A DNA stretch of 64,000 nt. Source: Nitrospira sp. (GTDB lineage Bacteria > Nitrospirota > Nitrospiria > Nitrospirales > UBA8639). The stretch is taken from assembly GCA_024760505.1 (NCBI GenBank), contig CP058931.1, forward strand, positions 1,808,001-1,872,000, read 5' to 3'. Position numbers and translations under genes: made by a program. The notes under the pieces are model-generated. The model was not told where the DNA came from and ran no database searches. It saw nothing but the letters and a program-made list of their open reading frames with translations. Of this stretch, positions 44,238 through 53,728 are shown in pieces (position 1 is the stretch's first letter; each line of letters begins with the position of its first letter).

Positions 44238-46055
44238 ATGAATTCTCGGGTGAAAAACTTACTGTTTTGGGTGTTTGTGTGTCTGTTCATGATTTTGTTG
44301 TTCAACCTCTTTACGGTGCCCAATCAGCATCCTGAAGATCCCGTCATTTTTAGTGATTTCATGGCTCACTTGGAAAAAGGGGATGTTGAACGAGTTATCA
44401 TCAAGAACAATAATATCAGTGCGATTTTGAAAGATGGTACCCGGATCCAGACCTATTCGGTTGAGTATCCAGACCTCGTTAAGGTTTTGCAGGAAAAATC
44501 CGTACAAATTGAAGCCAAACCACCTGAAGATAATCCCTGGTACATCACCTTCCTGCTCTCCTGGGGACCGTTTGTGCTCTTTTTGGGATTGTGGTTTTTC
44601 CTGATGCGTCAAATGCAGATGGGCGGCAACCGGGCTCTGTCATTTGGGAAAAGCCGGGCCCGCCTCCTAACCGAAGAGAAGAAAAAAATCACGTTTGCGG
44701 ATGTCGCGGGGGTGGATGAGGCAAAAGAGGAAGTGGTGGAAATCATCGATTTTCTGAAAGACCCTGCAAAATTCCAAAAATTGGGTGGGCGTATTCCTAA
44801 GGGAGTCTTGATTGTTGGGCCTCCAGGGACGGGAAAAACCTTGTTAGCCAAAGCGATTGCTGGCGAGGCTGGTGTGCCGTTTTTCAGCATTAGTGGATCG
44901 GATTTTGTAGAAATGTTTGTCGGAGTTGGGGCTTCCCGTGTTCGAGATCTCTTTGAGCAAGGGAAAAAACATGCGCCTTGTATCATTTTTATTGATGAAA
45001 TTGATGCGGTAGGCCGTTTGCGTGGCGCAGGTCTTGGGGGAGGGCATGATGAACGGGAGCAAACACTAAATCAATTATTAGTTGAAATGGATGGGTTTGA
45101 TACCACGGAAGGTGTGATCCTGATTGCGGCCACCAATAGACCTGATGTGCTGGATCCTGCTTTATTACGACCAGGCCGGTTTGATCGGCAAGTTGTCGTG
45201 AATCGTCCTGATGTTCGTGGGAGAGGGGAGATTCTCAAGGTTCATACTAAAAAAGTCCCTGTCTCGTCAGATGTGGATTTGGAACAAATTGCCAGAGGGA
45301 CTCCAGGTTTTTCAGGGGCTGATTTGGAAAACCTGGTTAACGAAGCGGCCTTGTGGGCTGCTCGCCTGGATAAAAAAACTGTTGACCAGATAGATTTTGA
45401 AAACGCCAAAGATAAGGTCTTAATGGGTGTCGAACGTAAGAGCATGGTTCTAACTGAGGAAGAAAAGCGCACGACGGCGTTTCATGAGGCCGGCCACGCT
45501 TTGATGGCGAAACTCTTACCAGGAACGGATCCGGTTCATAAGGTCACCATTATCCCTCGGGGACGGGCTTTGGGCATGACGATGCAATTGCCCATCGATG
45601 ACCGACATAGTTACTCGAAGGACTTCTTGTACAATACCCTCTCTATTCTGTTTGGCGGGCGCGTGGCAGAGGAATTGATCTTTAAAAGCGTGACGACCGG
45701 GGCTGGGAATGATATTGAGCGGGCCACTGATTTGGCGAGAAAAATGGTTTGCGAATGGGGTATGAGTGAAAAATTAGGTCCGTTGACATTTGGAAAAAAA
45801 GACGAAGAAGTTTTCCTGGGTCGTGATTTTGGTTCTCGTCGAGATTTTAGTGATCAAGTGGCTTTAGAAATTGACAAGGAAGTCAAGCGGCTTGTGGTTG
45901 AATCTTATGAACGAACGACCAGGATGCTAACCGAACACATTCATACATTACGGGCCATCGCTGAAGCGTTGTTGGAGAAAGAGGTGTTAGACGGCATAGA
46001 AATTGAAAAAATTGTTCAACAATCATCTTCCCTTGAGCAAGCTGCAGCAGTGTAA
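44238..46055 (+). CDS. ftsH: ATP-dependent zinc metalloprotease FtsH
   Basis: FtsH is a membrane-bound AAA+ protease that degrades misfolded membrane proteins and regulators. The 605-residue protein has two N-terminal membrane helices (about 7-26 and 103-123) flanking a short periplasmic domain. The AAA core follows, with Walker A GPPGTGKT (194-201), DEID (253-256) and the second-region-of-homology arginines near 308-315. The zinc protease motif HEAGH is at 416-420. Length is normal. A 108-base gap and candidate promoter separate it from hpt. Confidence 0.97.
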   Translation: MNSRVKNLLFWVFVCLFMILLFNLFTVPNQHPEDPVIFSDFMAHLEKGDVERVIIKNNNISAILKDGTRIQTYSVEYPDLVKVLQEKSVQIEAKPPEDNPWYITFLLSWGPFVLFLGLWFFLMRQMQMGGNRALSFGKSRARLLTEEKKKITFADVAGVDEAKEEVVEIIDFLKDPAKFQKLGGRIPKGVLIVGPPGTGKTLLAKAIAGEAGVPFFSISGSDFVEMFVGVGASRVRDLFEQGKKHAPCIIFIDEIDAVGRLRGAGLGGGHDEREQTLNQLLVEMDGFDTTEGVILIAATNRPDVLDPALLRPGRFDRQVVVNRPDVRGRGEILKVHTKKVPVSSDVDLEQIARGTPGFSGADLENLVNEAALWAARLDKKTVDQIDFENAKDKVLMGVERKSMVLTEEEKRTTAFHEAGHALMAKLLPGTDPVHKVTIIPRGRALGMTMQLPIDDRHSYSKDFLYNTLSILFGGRVAEELIFKSVTTGAGNDIERATDLARKMVCEWGMSEKLGPLTFGKKDEEVFLGRDFGSRRDFSDQVALEIDKEVKRLVVESYERTTRMLTEHIHTLRAIAEALLEKEVLDGIEIEKIVQQSSSLEQAAAV

Positions 46056-46415
46056 AGAGATTTCCAGATTTTTTCCTCATTCAGAAAAGCCAGGTAATTC
46101 TCGTTCCAGGCTGGGCAGGTTTATTTTCCACCCATCCCCTTTAGTTATGACCCCCCCCAAAAGGTTGCACCCCTTATTTCCATTGAGATCATGTTTCTTT
46201 ATCCACAGTGGGTTTAGAGCATATTAATTGGGCCCACCACTATAGTGAGAGCTTTCCCTTGCGAATTTATCTACCAAACGTTACCACCCACAATTCTTAT
46301 TTTTGTCAATTCGCGGCTTTTCTAATCATTCAAATCGTTGAAATTTATAAGGCGGAATGTACTATTTGATTTTTAAAACCCACCATGACCATGTGTTGGT
46401 AAACGGTATGAGCGC
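46056..46415. other. Intergenic region between ftsH and folP
   Basis: The 360 bases hold no gene I can support. They contain a run of eight C residues (46151-46158) and a perfect 10-bp palindrome CACTATAGTG (46238-46247). I see no clear terminator with a T run after ftsH and no strong promoter for folP. Confidence 0.5.
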
Positions 46416-47291
46416 ATGAAACCCGCAGCTGTCTCAGGGCCGATTTTTCCTGCAATCCGATGCCGGGAAAAGATGATGCCCATTGGGTCAAAGGTCTTAA
46501 TCATGGGTATCTTGAACGTAACCCCGGATTCTTTTTCTGAGGATGGACATTGTTTCGACCCTGAGACAGCCATTGAACGAGCACAACAGATGATTGCCGA
46601 GGGAGCGGATTTAATTGATGTGGGGGGGGAATCGACGAGGCCTGGAGCATCATATGTGGACAAGGATGAGGAAATAAGGCGCATTGCTCCCATTCTGACG
46701 GTGTTGAGAAAACTCACCAATATCCCCATTTCTATTGATACCCGCAAAGCTGCTGTGGCTCGAATCGCATTGGATCTAGGGGCCGATATCATCAATGATG
46801 TGAGCGCTCTTCAAGATGATCCTCGAATGGCTCAATTAATTCAAGAAACCGGAGCGGGGGTGGTCCTTATGCACCGGCAAGGGCATAGTATAAATATGCA
46901 GCATGCCCCACAATATAAAGATGTCGTAGTTGAAATTAAAGACTTTTTATCTGAACGGGTCTCCATGGCTCGATCGATGGGGATTCCGGCAGATCATATT
47001 ATGGTTGATCCGGGAATCGGGTTTGGGAAAACCCTTGATCATAATTTAGAAATTCTTGGAAACATTGGGAAATTCCTTACATTGGGGCACCCTATTTTAA
47101 TTGGGGTGTCACGGAAAGCCTTTATAGGCACATTAACGGGAAAGTCGGTTGGGAAACGAGAATTCGGGAATGCGGTTGCGGTGGCCGCTGCTGTCTGGCA
47201 GGGAGCACATATTGTACGAGTTCATGAGGTGGGAGCCATGCACGATGCTATTCAGGTGGCTCAAGCTTTACAAAATTTGTGCGACAAGTAA
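46416..47291 (+). CDS. folP: Dihydropteroate synthase
   Basis: FolP joins p-aminobenzoate to 6-hydroxymethyl-dihydropterin diphosphate in folate synthesis. The 291-residue TIM barrel shows MGILNVTPDSFSEDG and DVGGESTRPGA, the classic DHPS signatures, then ISIDTRKA and DPGIGFGKT. The N-terminal RCREKM segment is shared with the family's longer members and supports the ATG at 46416; ATGs at 46473/46476 are possible alternatives. folP after ftsH and before glmM is a conserved order. Confidence 0.95.
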   Translation: MKPAAVSGPIFPAIRCREKMMPIGSKVLIMGILNVTPDSFSEDGHCFDPETAIERAQQMIAEGADLIDVGGESTRPGASYVDKDEEIRRIAPILTVLRKLTNIPISIDTRKAAVARIALDLGADIINDVSALQDDPRMAQLIQETGAGVVLMHRQGHSINMQHAPQYKDVVVEIKDFLSERVSMARSMGIPADHIMVDPGIGFGKTLDHNLEILGNIGKFLTLGHPILIGVSRKAFIGTLTGKSVGKREFGNAVAVAAAVWQGAHIVRVHEVGAMHDAIQVAQALQNLCDK

Positions 47292-47481
47292 TAGAGTCGG
47301 TGGTAAGATCTCTCCCCGCGGCGTTTTCACCGCTTTGTCCGGCTTACGACAGCTGGTTAAACCGGAATTTTTGAATTGTCTTTCCAGACATGTGATGCAC
47401 TTATGAGCTGTGCGACAAAATATATTGTTCGCTACTCAATTTTTTTTATGGTCTGAGTTCATTACTAAAAAAGGGAATCAA

Positions 47482-48831
47482 ATGGGGAAACTATTCGGTA
47501 CGGATGGGGTGCGTGGGGTCGCGAACCTGGATCCGATGACTAGCGAAATGGCCATGAAATTAGGACGGGCGGCGGCCCATGTTTTTCGTAAACGTGAAGG
47601 ACGACATAAAATCATTATTGGCAAAGATACTCGTGTGTCCGGATATATGCTGGAGTCGGCCTTAACTGCCGGACTATGCTCTATGGGTGTGGATGTCTTA
47701 TTAGTCGGACCCTTACCGACCCCGGCAATTGCGTTCATGACCCGTAGCTTGAGAGCCGATGCCGGGGTGATGATTTCTGCTTCTCACAATCCCTATCAGG
47801 ATAATGGCATAAAGTTTTTTTCGAATGACGGGATGAAATTACCGGATGAACTGGAACATCGTATTGAGAATCTTATTCTTTCCAATGAAATAGAGCATAT
47901 TCGACCGACCGCTGAGGCCATCGGGAAAGCCTATCGCATTGATGATGCCGAAGGACGATATATTGAGTTCGTCAAGCGTTCGCTTCCTCGTGAAATGGAT
48001 TTTCAGAATATGCGAATTGTCTTGGATTGTGCCCATGGAGCAGCGTATCACGTTTTCCCAAAGGTCATTCATGAATTAGGCGCGAAGGTCTGGGTGATGG
48101 GCAATGAACCTGACGGTCTCAATATTAATGACGGGTGTGGCGCGGTGCACCCGGAACGATTACAGCAGATGGTTCGAGACCGGAAGGCTGACCTCGGTAT
48201 TGCCCTGGACGGAGACGCGGATCGGGCTTTGTTTGTCTGTGAGAAGGGACAGGTGGTCGATGGAGATCATGCCTTGGCGGCTTTTGCCCTTGACCTTAAA
48301 CGGCTAGGCCGATTACGACACAATACCGTGGTCGGAACCGTGATGAGTAATTTTGGGTTTGAGGTCTGTATGCGAGAGGCTGGTATAAATTTGGTACGAA
48401 CGGCTGTTGGGGATCGATATATCTTGGAGCGAATGGTGGCTGAAGATTTTAATCTGGGTGGAGAGCAATCCGGCCATATGATATTTTTGGATTATCATAC
48501 GAGCGGTGATGGAATGATCTCCGCCTTGCAAATGCTGAAGCTGATGAAGCGGGCTCAAAAACCTCTGTCGGAAATTGCCATGTGTATGCATTCTACGCCT
48601 CAAGTGTTGGTGGGGGTCACCGTTCCCCGCAAGCCTGACCTGCAGAGCCTTCCACAGTTACAGCAGGCTATTCAAGACAAAGAGCGGGTGCTGAATGGAA
48701 CCGGACGGATTCTTGTACGCTATTCCGGTACGGAACCGTTGCTGCGAGTGATGGTTGAAGGTCAAGATAACCAGGTCATTCGGGAAATTGCAGAAGATTT
48801 AATCACAGTGGTGAAGTCCTGCATCCAGTAA
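47482..48831 (+). CDS. glmM: Phosphoglucosamine mutase
   Basis: GlmM converts glucosamine-6-phosphate to glucosamine-1-phosphate for UDP-GlcNAc and cell-wall synthesis. The start ATG at 47482 gives the canonical MGKLFGTDGVRG (449 residues); the frame is open from 47410, but the added residues are not family-like. The phosphoserine loop is S101 in ISASHNPYQDNG, the metal loop DGDADR lies near 240, and the sugar-binding GGEQSGH motif and phosphate-binding RYSGTEPLLR follow. Confidence 0.96.
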   Translation: MGKLFGTDGVRGVANLDPMTSEMAMKLGRAAAHVFRKREGRHKIIIGKDTRVSGYMLESALTAGLCSMGVDVLLVGPLPTPAIAFMTRSLRADAGVMISASHNPYQDNGIKFFSNDGMKLPDELEHRIENLILSNEIEHIRPTAEAIGKAYRIDDAEGRYIEFVKRSLPREMDFQNMRIVLDCAHGAAYHVFPKVIHELGAKVWVMGNEPDGLNINDGCGAVHPERLQQMVRDRKADLGIALDGDADRALFVCEKGQVVDGDHALAAFALDLKRLGRLRHNTVVGTVMSNFGFEVCMREAGINLVRTAVGDRYILERMVAEDFNLGGEQSGHMIFLDYHTSGDGMISALQMLKLMKRAQKPLSEIAMCMHSTPQVLVGVTVPRKPDLQSLPQLQQAIQDKERVLNGTGRILVRYSGTEPLLRVMVEGQDNQVIREIAEDLITVVKSCIQ

Positions 48832-49092
48832 GGGGCAGGATTCCTCTTCCATCCTTCGGTTGTTCGCTTCACTGAAGGATTTGTCATTTAGCCAGAAGCA
48901 GGCACAAAAGGTGGTAAGGTCTGTTTCTGACTAGCTTCATAAATTTGCGTTGAATCCTAGATTCTTTTACGGGCAGGGTTCTCCCGAGGCAGTGGACTAC
49001 CATAACCTGCATTCTGTTCCGTGCTCTGGGAGAGTGGCAACCGCTGTTGTCGGCTTGCTAAAGAGTTTCATTAACCATATGCACTGTCCTAT

Positions 49093-51654
49093 GTGATACT
49101 TCTTGGAGTAGTGTCCTACCTCACTGGGCTGTGGTTTGGCCCGTTTCTAACCTTCTTCCCCCTATCACTTTTGGGGGCTCTTTTTATTTTTGGGTGCATT
49201 CTCACCTGGTTTGAACAACAGCGACGCTTAACTCGAAAGACCGGATTCATCCTGTTTGCCCTTGTGGTGGGAGGAATCGGCCATGCTTATTGGGCATCGA
49301 CTACGCAATGGGATTCGAATCTCGTTATCGAGGCGGATGCACAGCCCATCGCCCTTGAAGGAACTATTGTCGCACCGGTCAGGCAGACTCCGGATGGGCT
49401 AGTGTTGCTGGTAGAGGCGACCCATATGGTGAAACAAGGAGAGACGCAGATGACTCATGGGCGAATCCGTCTCACTTGGCGGGAACCAGGTGCTTCTACA
49501 TTAATCTATGGTGATCATATCGCCTTTATGGCCCGAGTACGCGAACCCTATGGAACCATGAACCCTGGCGGGTTTCATTATGGACGATATCTAAAACGAC
49601 AAGGAATTCATGCAGTCGCGACCGTGCAAGGCCCGGAAGCCATCAGAATTCAGGGCACCCAAGAGCGGACTACCCGTGGGTTTATATTGGGTGTGGTCGA
49701 TCGCTGGCGCCAATCGATTCATCATACGGCGGTCTCCAGTCTTACAAATCCTGCATTGGGATTGTTCCTAGGGATGGTATTGGGAGAGCAAAGTTATATT
49801 GAGTCGGATATTCGGGACGCCTTTATGGCCAGCGGAACCGTCCATATTCTCTCGATCTCCGGGTCTCATTTGGGTTTATTGGCCTTGTTGATTTTTGCCG
49901 GGGCGCGATGGAGCCTGCGCCAGTTACCGACGGTTTGGCTGGAACAACTTTCGTTACGACTCACCGCCACACGGTTTGCGATCCTTATCACATTGCCGGC
50001 CGTTTCCTTTTATACCTTGCTGGCGGGAGCGGAAATGGCGACGGTCCGCTCATGGATCATGATCGTGGTGTGTTGTGCCGGCATATGGTTGGGAAGGGAA
50101 CGTAATCTGGGGACGGCGTTAGCCCTAGCCGCGCTTCTTATGGTTTTGCCGCATCCGGAGGCCATTCAGGATATTTCTTTCCAGTTATCCTATCTCTCAG
50201 TTGCTGCAATTGCCCTCGTGGCCCAGGCCCGAAAAGAAAAGGAATCCAATCTATCCGGATTAGATGCAGCCTTCCCACCAGCACAACCGACATGGCTCTT
50301 GGGTCTCTGGCATAAGGCTGTGCTAGCCTGGTTGATAACCCTCGCAGTCAGCTTGACCACTTTGCCTTTGGTCGCCCATGACTTTCATCAAATACCGTGG
50401 CTGGGGTTATTGGCTAATATGGTGATTGTGCCCTTGGTCGGGGCAATAATGATTCCTCTAGGTTTGTTGTCAGGGATGATCGTCTTAGTGGGGGAAGGAG
50501 CAACTCTTCCTTTGTCCAGTCTGAATCAATGGGTCTTTGACTGGCTCGCGCAGGTCGTGATGATGCTCTCACATGTTCCCGGAGCGGCCTGGTATGTCGC
50601 ATCGCCGAGCATGAGTTCGATGATCGTCTTTTGGGGAATGCTGGCCGTGGTTGGGGCTATGTGGCATCGGCAGCTGATCCGATGGGGGTGTGGCACAATC
50701 CTGCTCGCGATTCTGCTGTGGTGGGGATGGTCTCCACGCGCAGGGTGGGATCCGGGAACCGTACGGGTCACGTTTCTGGATGTGGGACAAGGTGATGCCA
50801 CCCTCATTGAATTACCCGACGGTCAAACCGTCTTGATCGATGGTGGGCCATCCTACCGACGATTGGATATGGGACGTGCGGTCATCGGGCCGTATCTCTG
50901 GAATCAGGGTATCCGAAGGCTGGATCATGTGGTTGCGACGCATCCGCAATGGGATCATGTGGGTGGATTGCCGTGGGTGTTGGATACGTTTGAGGTGGGA
51001 CACTATTGGGATAATGGCATCTCTCGCCCTGAACGTTTTTTTTCTCGTCTCCACCTGGCGGTGGAATCTGCTGGACTTCAGGAACAGACAAGCACAGCAG
51101 GAACTGTCATTGTCAGCCCAGGACCTTGCTCTCTGACTGTGCTGAATCCTTCCCCCCGCCAAGGGACGGAGGAATATGGTTCCCGGACAGTGTCTAGTGG
51201 AAGGGATCTCAATAATCGATCGCTCGTCACAAGGCTCGAGTGCGGGCCGCATTCATTTTTGTTCACGGCCGATGCGGAGCAGCAATCTCTGAATGAATTG
51301 CTGCAGGTTTCTAATGGTCTTTCTGCCCGCATCGTGAAAATACCGCATCATGGAGCGAAAAGTTCTCTGCATCGTGAATGGGTGAATCGCCTTCAAGCTG
51401 AGGCAATGGTTGTTTCGGTGGGCGCCCATAACCGGTATGGACATCCAGCTCCTGAGGTGTTAGATGCCTATGAACAGCGAGGTCTTCCTGTATACCGGAC
51501 TGATCGCGATGGAGCGGTCTGGTTCATCGCAAGTCTCGGATCGGACGACATGACGGTGCGAACAGCGAGGGAGGGAAGTCTGCTCCAGGTTCAAGCTGGC
51601 CCGCGTATGTGGGGAGAGGAATGGGGCAATTGGACTCGAATATGGAATCGATAA
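49093..51654 (+). CDS. comEC: DNA internalization-related competence protein ComEC/Rec2
   Basis: ComEC forms the inner-membrane channel for single-stranded DNA uptake. The 853-residue protein has an N-terminal helix pair, an OB-like segment, the competence domain with many membrane helices (about 225-550), and a C-terminal metallo-beta-lactamase-like domain with FLDVGQGDATLIELPDGQTVLIDGG-type core and the metal motif HPQWDHVGG. The only start before the first helix that avoids an upstream stop is the GTG at 49093; no good ribosome-binding site is seen. Natural transformation genes such as comEA are not adjacent. Confidence 0.9.
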   Translation: MILLGVVSYLTGLWFGPFLTFFPLSLLGALFIFGCILTWFEQQRRLTRKTGFILFALVVGGIGHAYWASTTQWDSNLVIEADAQPIALEGTIVAPVRQTPDGLVLLVEATHMVKQGETQMTHGRIRLTWREPGASTLIYGDHIAFMARVREPYGTMNPGGFHYGRYLKRQGIHAVATVQGPEAIRIQGTQERTTRGFILGVVDRWRQSIHHTAVSSLTNPALGLFLGMVLGEQSYIESDIRDAFMASGTVHILSISGSHLGLLALLIFAGARWSLRQLPTVWLEQLSLRLTATRFAILITLPAVSFYTLLAGAEMATVRSWIMIVVCCAGIWLGRERNLGTALALAALLMVLPHPEAIQDISFQLSYLSVAAIALVAQARKEKESNLSGLDAAFPPAQPTWLLGLWHKAVLAWLITLAVSLTTLPLVAHDFHQIPWLGLLANMVIVPLVGAIMIPLGLLSGMIVLVGEGATLPLSSLNQWVFDWLAQVVMMLSHVPGAAWYVASPSMSSMIVFWGMLAVVGAMWHRQLIRWGCGTILLAILLWWGWSPRAGWDPGTVRVTFLDVGQGDATLIELPDGQTVLIDGGPSYRRLDMGRAVIGPYLWNQGIRRLDHVVATHPQWDHVGGLPWVLDTFEVGHYWDNGISRPERFFSRLHLAVESAGLQEQTSTAGTVIVSPGPCSLTVLNPSPRQGTEEYGSRTVSSGRDLNNRSLVTRLECGPHSFLFTADAEQQSLNELLQVSNGLSARIVKIPHHGAKSSLHREWVNRLQAEAMVVSVGAHNRYGHPAPEVLDAYEQRGLPVYRTDRDGAVWFIASLGSDDMTVRTAREGSLLQVQAGPRMWGEEWGNWTRIWNR

Positions 51655-51917
51655 AAAGGTTTTTCCTCTAACCTGCCATGTGGACTTCTGGGTCTTCCTC
51701 TTGTTTGGCCTTCTCCTCGCATTGCGAATCCGTCGTGGAGGTTTAACGATAAATTTTCCGTAGTCGATAACTGGTGCGGGGGTGGGTCTATTCGCGCATA
51801 TGAGGACGAGAGGTGTGTAAAATTTTGTATCATCGTTTTTAGCGATCGTCGAGAACAGACGTGTCAGCCACAGGTAAAATATTTATCAAGATCGGTTATT
51901 GCCATTAAAGGAGTCTC

Positions 51918-52646
51918 ATGGCGAATCAAGAGCAATTGAAGCTCATCAAGGCGGGCGTAAATGTCTGGAATGCATGGAGAAAAGACAATCCTTCCGTTCG
52001 CATAGATTTGAGTGGTGGAAATTTTTCCAGACTGGAATTGTCCTGTGTCGATTTGGCTGGTGCCAACTTGCAAGATGTCAATTTCAATCACGCGGATCTT
52101 TCAGGTGCCATATTGTCCGGGGCTAATTTGACTGAGTCCAGTTTGTTGGAAGCGAATTTGACCGGCGCGAACCTGGAAAATGCGAATGTGAGTGACGCTG
52201 ATCTTCTCCGGGTCGTACTCATACGGGCGAATCTTGAGCGGGCACATCTCGCCAAAACGGATTTAACAGGGGCAGATCTCACGCAAGCGAATCTGACTGA
52301 AGCGAATCTTCTCTTGGCCAATTTGCAAGGCGCTAAACTCATTGAGGCCAATTTGGAGGGATGTAAGCTGCGAGAGGCAAACCTGGGCCAGGCGGATCTT
52401 GCTAGCGCCAATCTTGGTCGTGCTGATTTGGCACAGGCCAATCTCAAGCAAGCGAATCTGGGGGGTGCGAATGTTGAGCAGGCTTCACTGATTCAGGTGA
52501 ATTTGCAGGAGGCCAATCTTCAGGATCTTTACAACATGACTCTCCTCCAATTGTCAAAAGCCAGATCGTTGCGGCAGGCTCGACTAGACCCGCCAATCTA
52601 TGCACAGCTTGCAAGGGAGTATCCTCATGTATGTGGGGAGGATTAG
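51918..52646 (+). CDS. Pentapeptide-repeat protein
   Basis: A 242-residue protein mostly made of about 30 A(N/D)LxX repeats (about 32-205), which form a right-handed quadrilateral beta-helix. Start MANQEQLKLIKAGVNVWNAWRK, behind AAAGGAGTCTC. The helical N-terminal 25 residues resemble those of other pentapeptide proteins starting with a 'VxxWNxWR' segment. Roles in the family range from DNA-gyrase protection to adaptors; none is clear here. It is separated from comEC by 263 bases without a gene. Confidence 0.88.
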   Translation: MANQEQLKLIKAGVNVWNAWRKDNPSVRIDLSGGNFSRLELSCVDLAGANLQDVNFNHADLSGAILSGANLTESSLLEANLTGANLENANVSDADLLRVVLIRANLERAHLAKTDLTGADLTQANLTEANLLLANLQGAKLIEANLEGCKLREANLGQADLASANLGRADLAQANLKQANLGGANVEQASLIQVNLQEANLQDLYNMTLLQLSKARSLRQARLDPPIYAQLAREYPHVCGED

Positions 52647-52880
52647 TTAAGAAACTTTGTGAGGTATAAAGAAATCTTTACCCTTGTTGGAGAATTCCCA
52701 ATGGGGACAAGAAAAATCGTTCCAATATTGGAAAACGTGATTTTCGATCCTAATCTGAGAGAAAGAGACTTGCCGGTTTTTCTTGTGTAAAAAGAAAGAA
52801 GGGGATTGTCCGGAAGGACGACAGCGCACTTGTTGCCCGCCTGAATTTCCAGGAGTGCTAGACTTCAGTCTGTCGCCTTC
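52647..52880. other. Convergent intergenic region
   Basis: This gap of 234 bases lies between the pentapeptide gene (plus) and the ZIP gene (minus). No gene or clear terminator is seen. Confidence 0.5.
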
Positions 52881-53642
52881 TTACGTGCGGATGCCGCTGA
52901 CGATCTGCAGAACCATAGCCGTGAGGAACATGAGACTAATACCGGTGAAGACCCCATAGGCCGATTGGACCCGTCTGGTGGCGGTATAGAAAATCGTAGT
53001 TAGAGAAAAGATCACATATAACAGGGAGCCCGCGGCTAACGCAAAAAACATGATGGTAAAGTAGTGAGACACCGCGAATCCGCTGATTAAAGTTCCCAGA
53101 CAAGTTGGCAGACCTGCCAGCAATCCCATCAAAATGATATCTTTGAAACTCGGCCTTGATTTTCCAGCCGAGCCGATGATGGCAAATCCTTCTGTCCCAT
53201 TGTGTAGAGCGAAGCCCATAATGAGGACCCCGCTTAAGACCCATTCGCCCTGCATGTAGGCGGCGCCGATCGCCAGGCCTTCGCCCAAATTATGGAGACC
53301 CATTCCTAGGGCAATCATGTAGGGAAGGAATAGTTTGGATGGCTCTGTTCGGTTCCGACCCTGCTGGCGTTGCTCAATGAGCACTAGTCCCACAAACCCG
53401 ATCAACAAGCTTCCGAGAAAGGCGACCCACGAAAGGACATCTGTCGCGCCCGTGAATTCCACGGCCTCGTGCATGAGGTCAAAAAAGAGATAAACAAGTA
53501 CCCCGGTGGCGATTCCAGTTAAATAGCCTTCCCAAGTCCTGCTCATGGCCCTTGCAATTATTAAGGCCAAGACGATGCCAAGATAAATCGGGAAAACCCC
53601 CGCAATCGCGCCAAGCCCGATTAATGATCCAATTGTTTCCAT
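52881..53642 (-). CDS. ZIP-family metal transporter
   Basis: A 253-residue inner-membrane protein with about eight helices. The ZIP metal-binding helices are visible: GMGLHNLGEGLAIGAA (helix 4) and FALHNGTEGFAI (helix 5), with the His, Asn and Glu residues used for zinc, iron or manganese transport. The interhelix loop has charged residues (IEQRQQGRNRTEPS). It is the last gene after cytochrome c and the DUF255-AKR protein on this strand, 86 bases from the latter, so it may be cotranscribed with them. Confidence 0.88.
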   Translation of the reverse strand: METIGSLIGLGAIAGVFPIYLGIVLALIIARAMSRTWEGYLTGIATGVLVYLFFDLMHEAVEFTGATDVLSWVAFLGSLLIGFVGLVLIEQRQQGRNRTEPSKLFLPYMIALGMGLHNLGEGLAIGAAYMQGEWVLSGVLIMGFALHNGTEGFAIIGSAGKSRPSFKDIILMGLLAGLPTCLGTLISGFAVSHYFTIMFFALAAGSLLYVIFSLTTIFYTATRRVQSAYGVFTGISLMFLTAMVLQIVSGIRT

Positions 53643-53728
53643 AAATTAAACTTATCAAATATTAGAGTTTGTTGGCAATAATGAAAATTGGTTTCATTTT
53701 CAAATTATAAATGATAGGGGATCACGTA

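Noticed and set aside
46151..46158. Run of eight C residues as a possible phase-variable tract
   Set aside because: It is in an intergenic region about 260 bases from the folP start and not in a promoter I can identify, so there is no evidence of phase variation.
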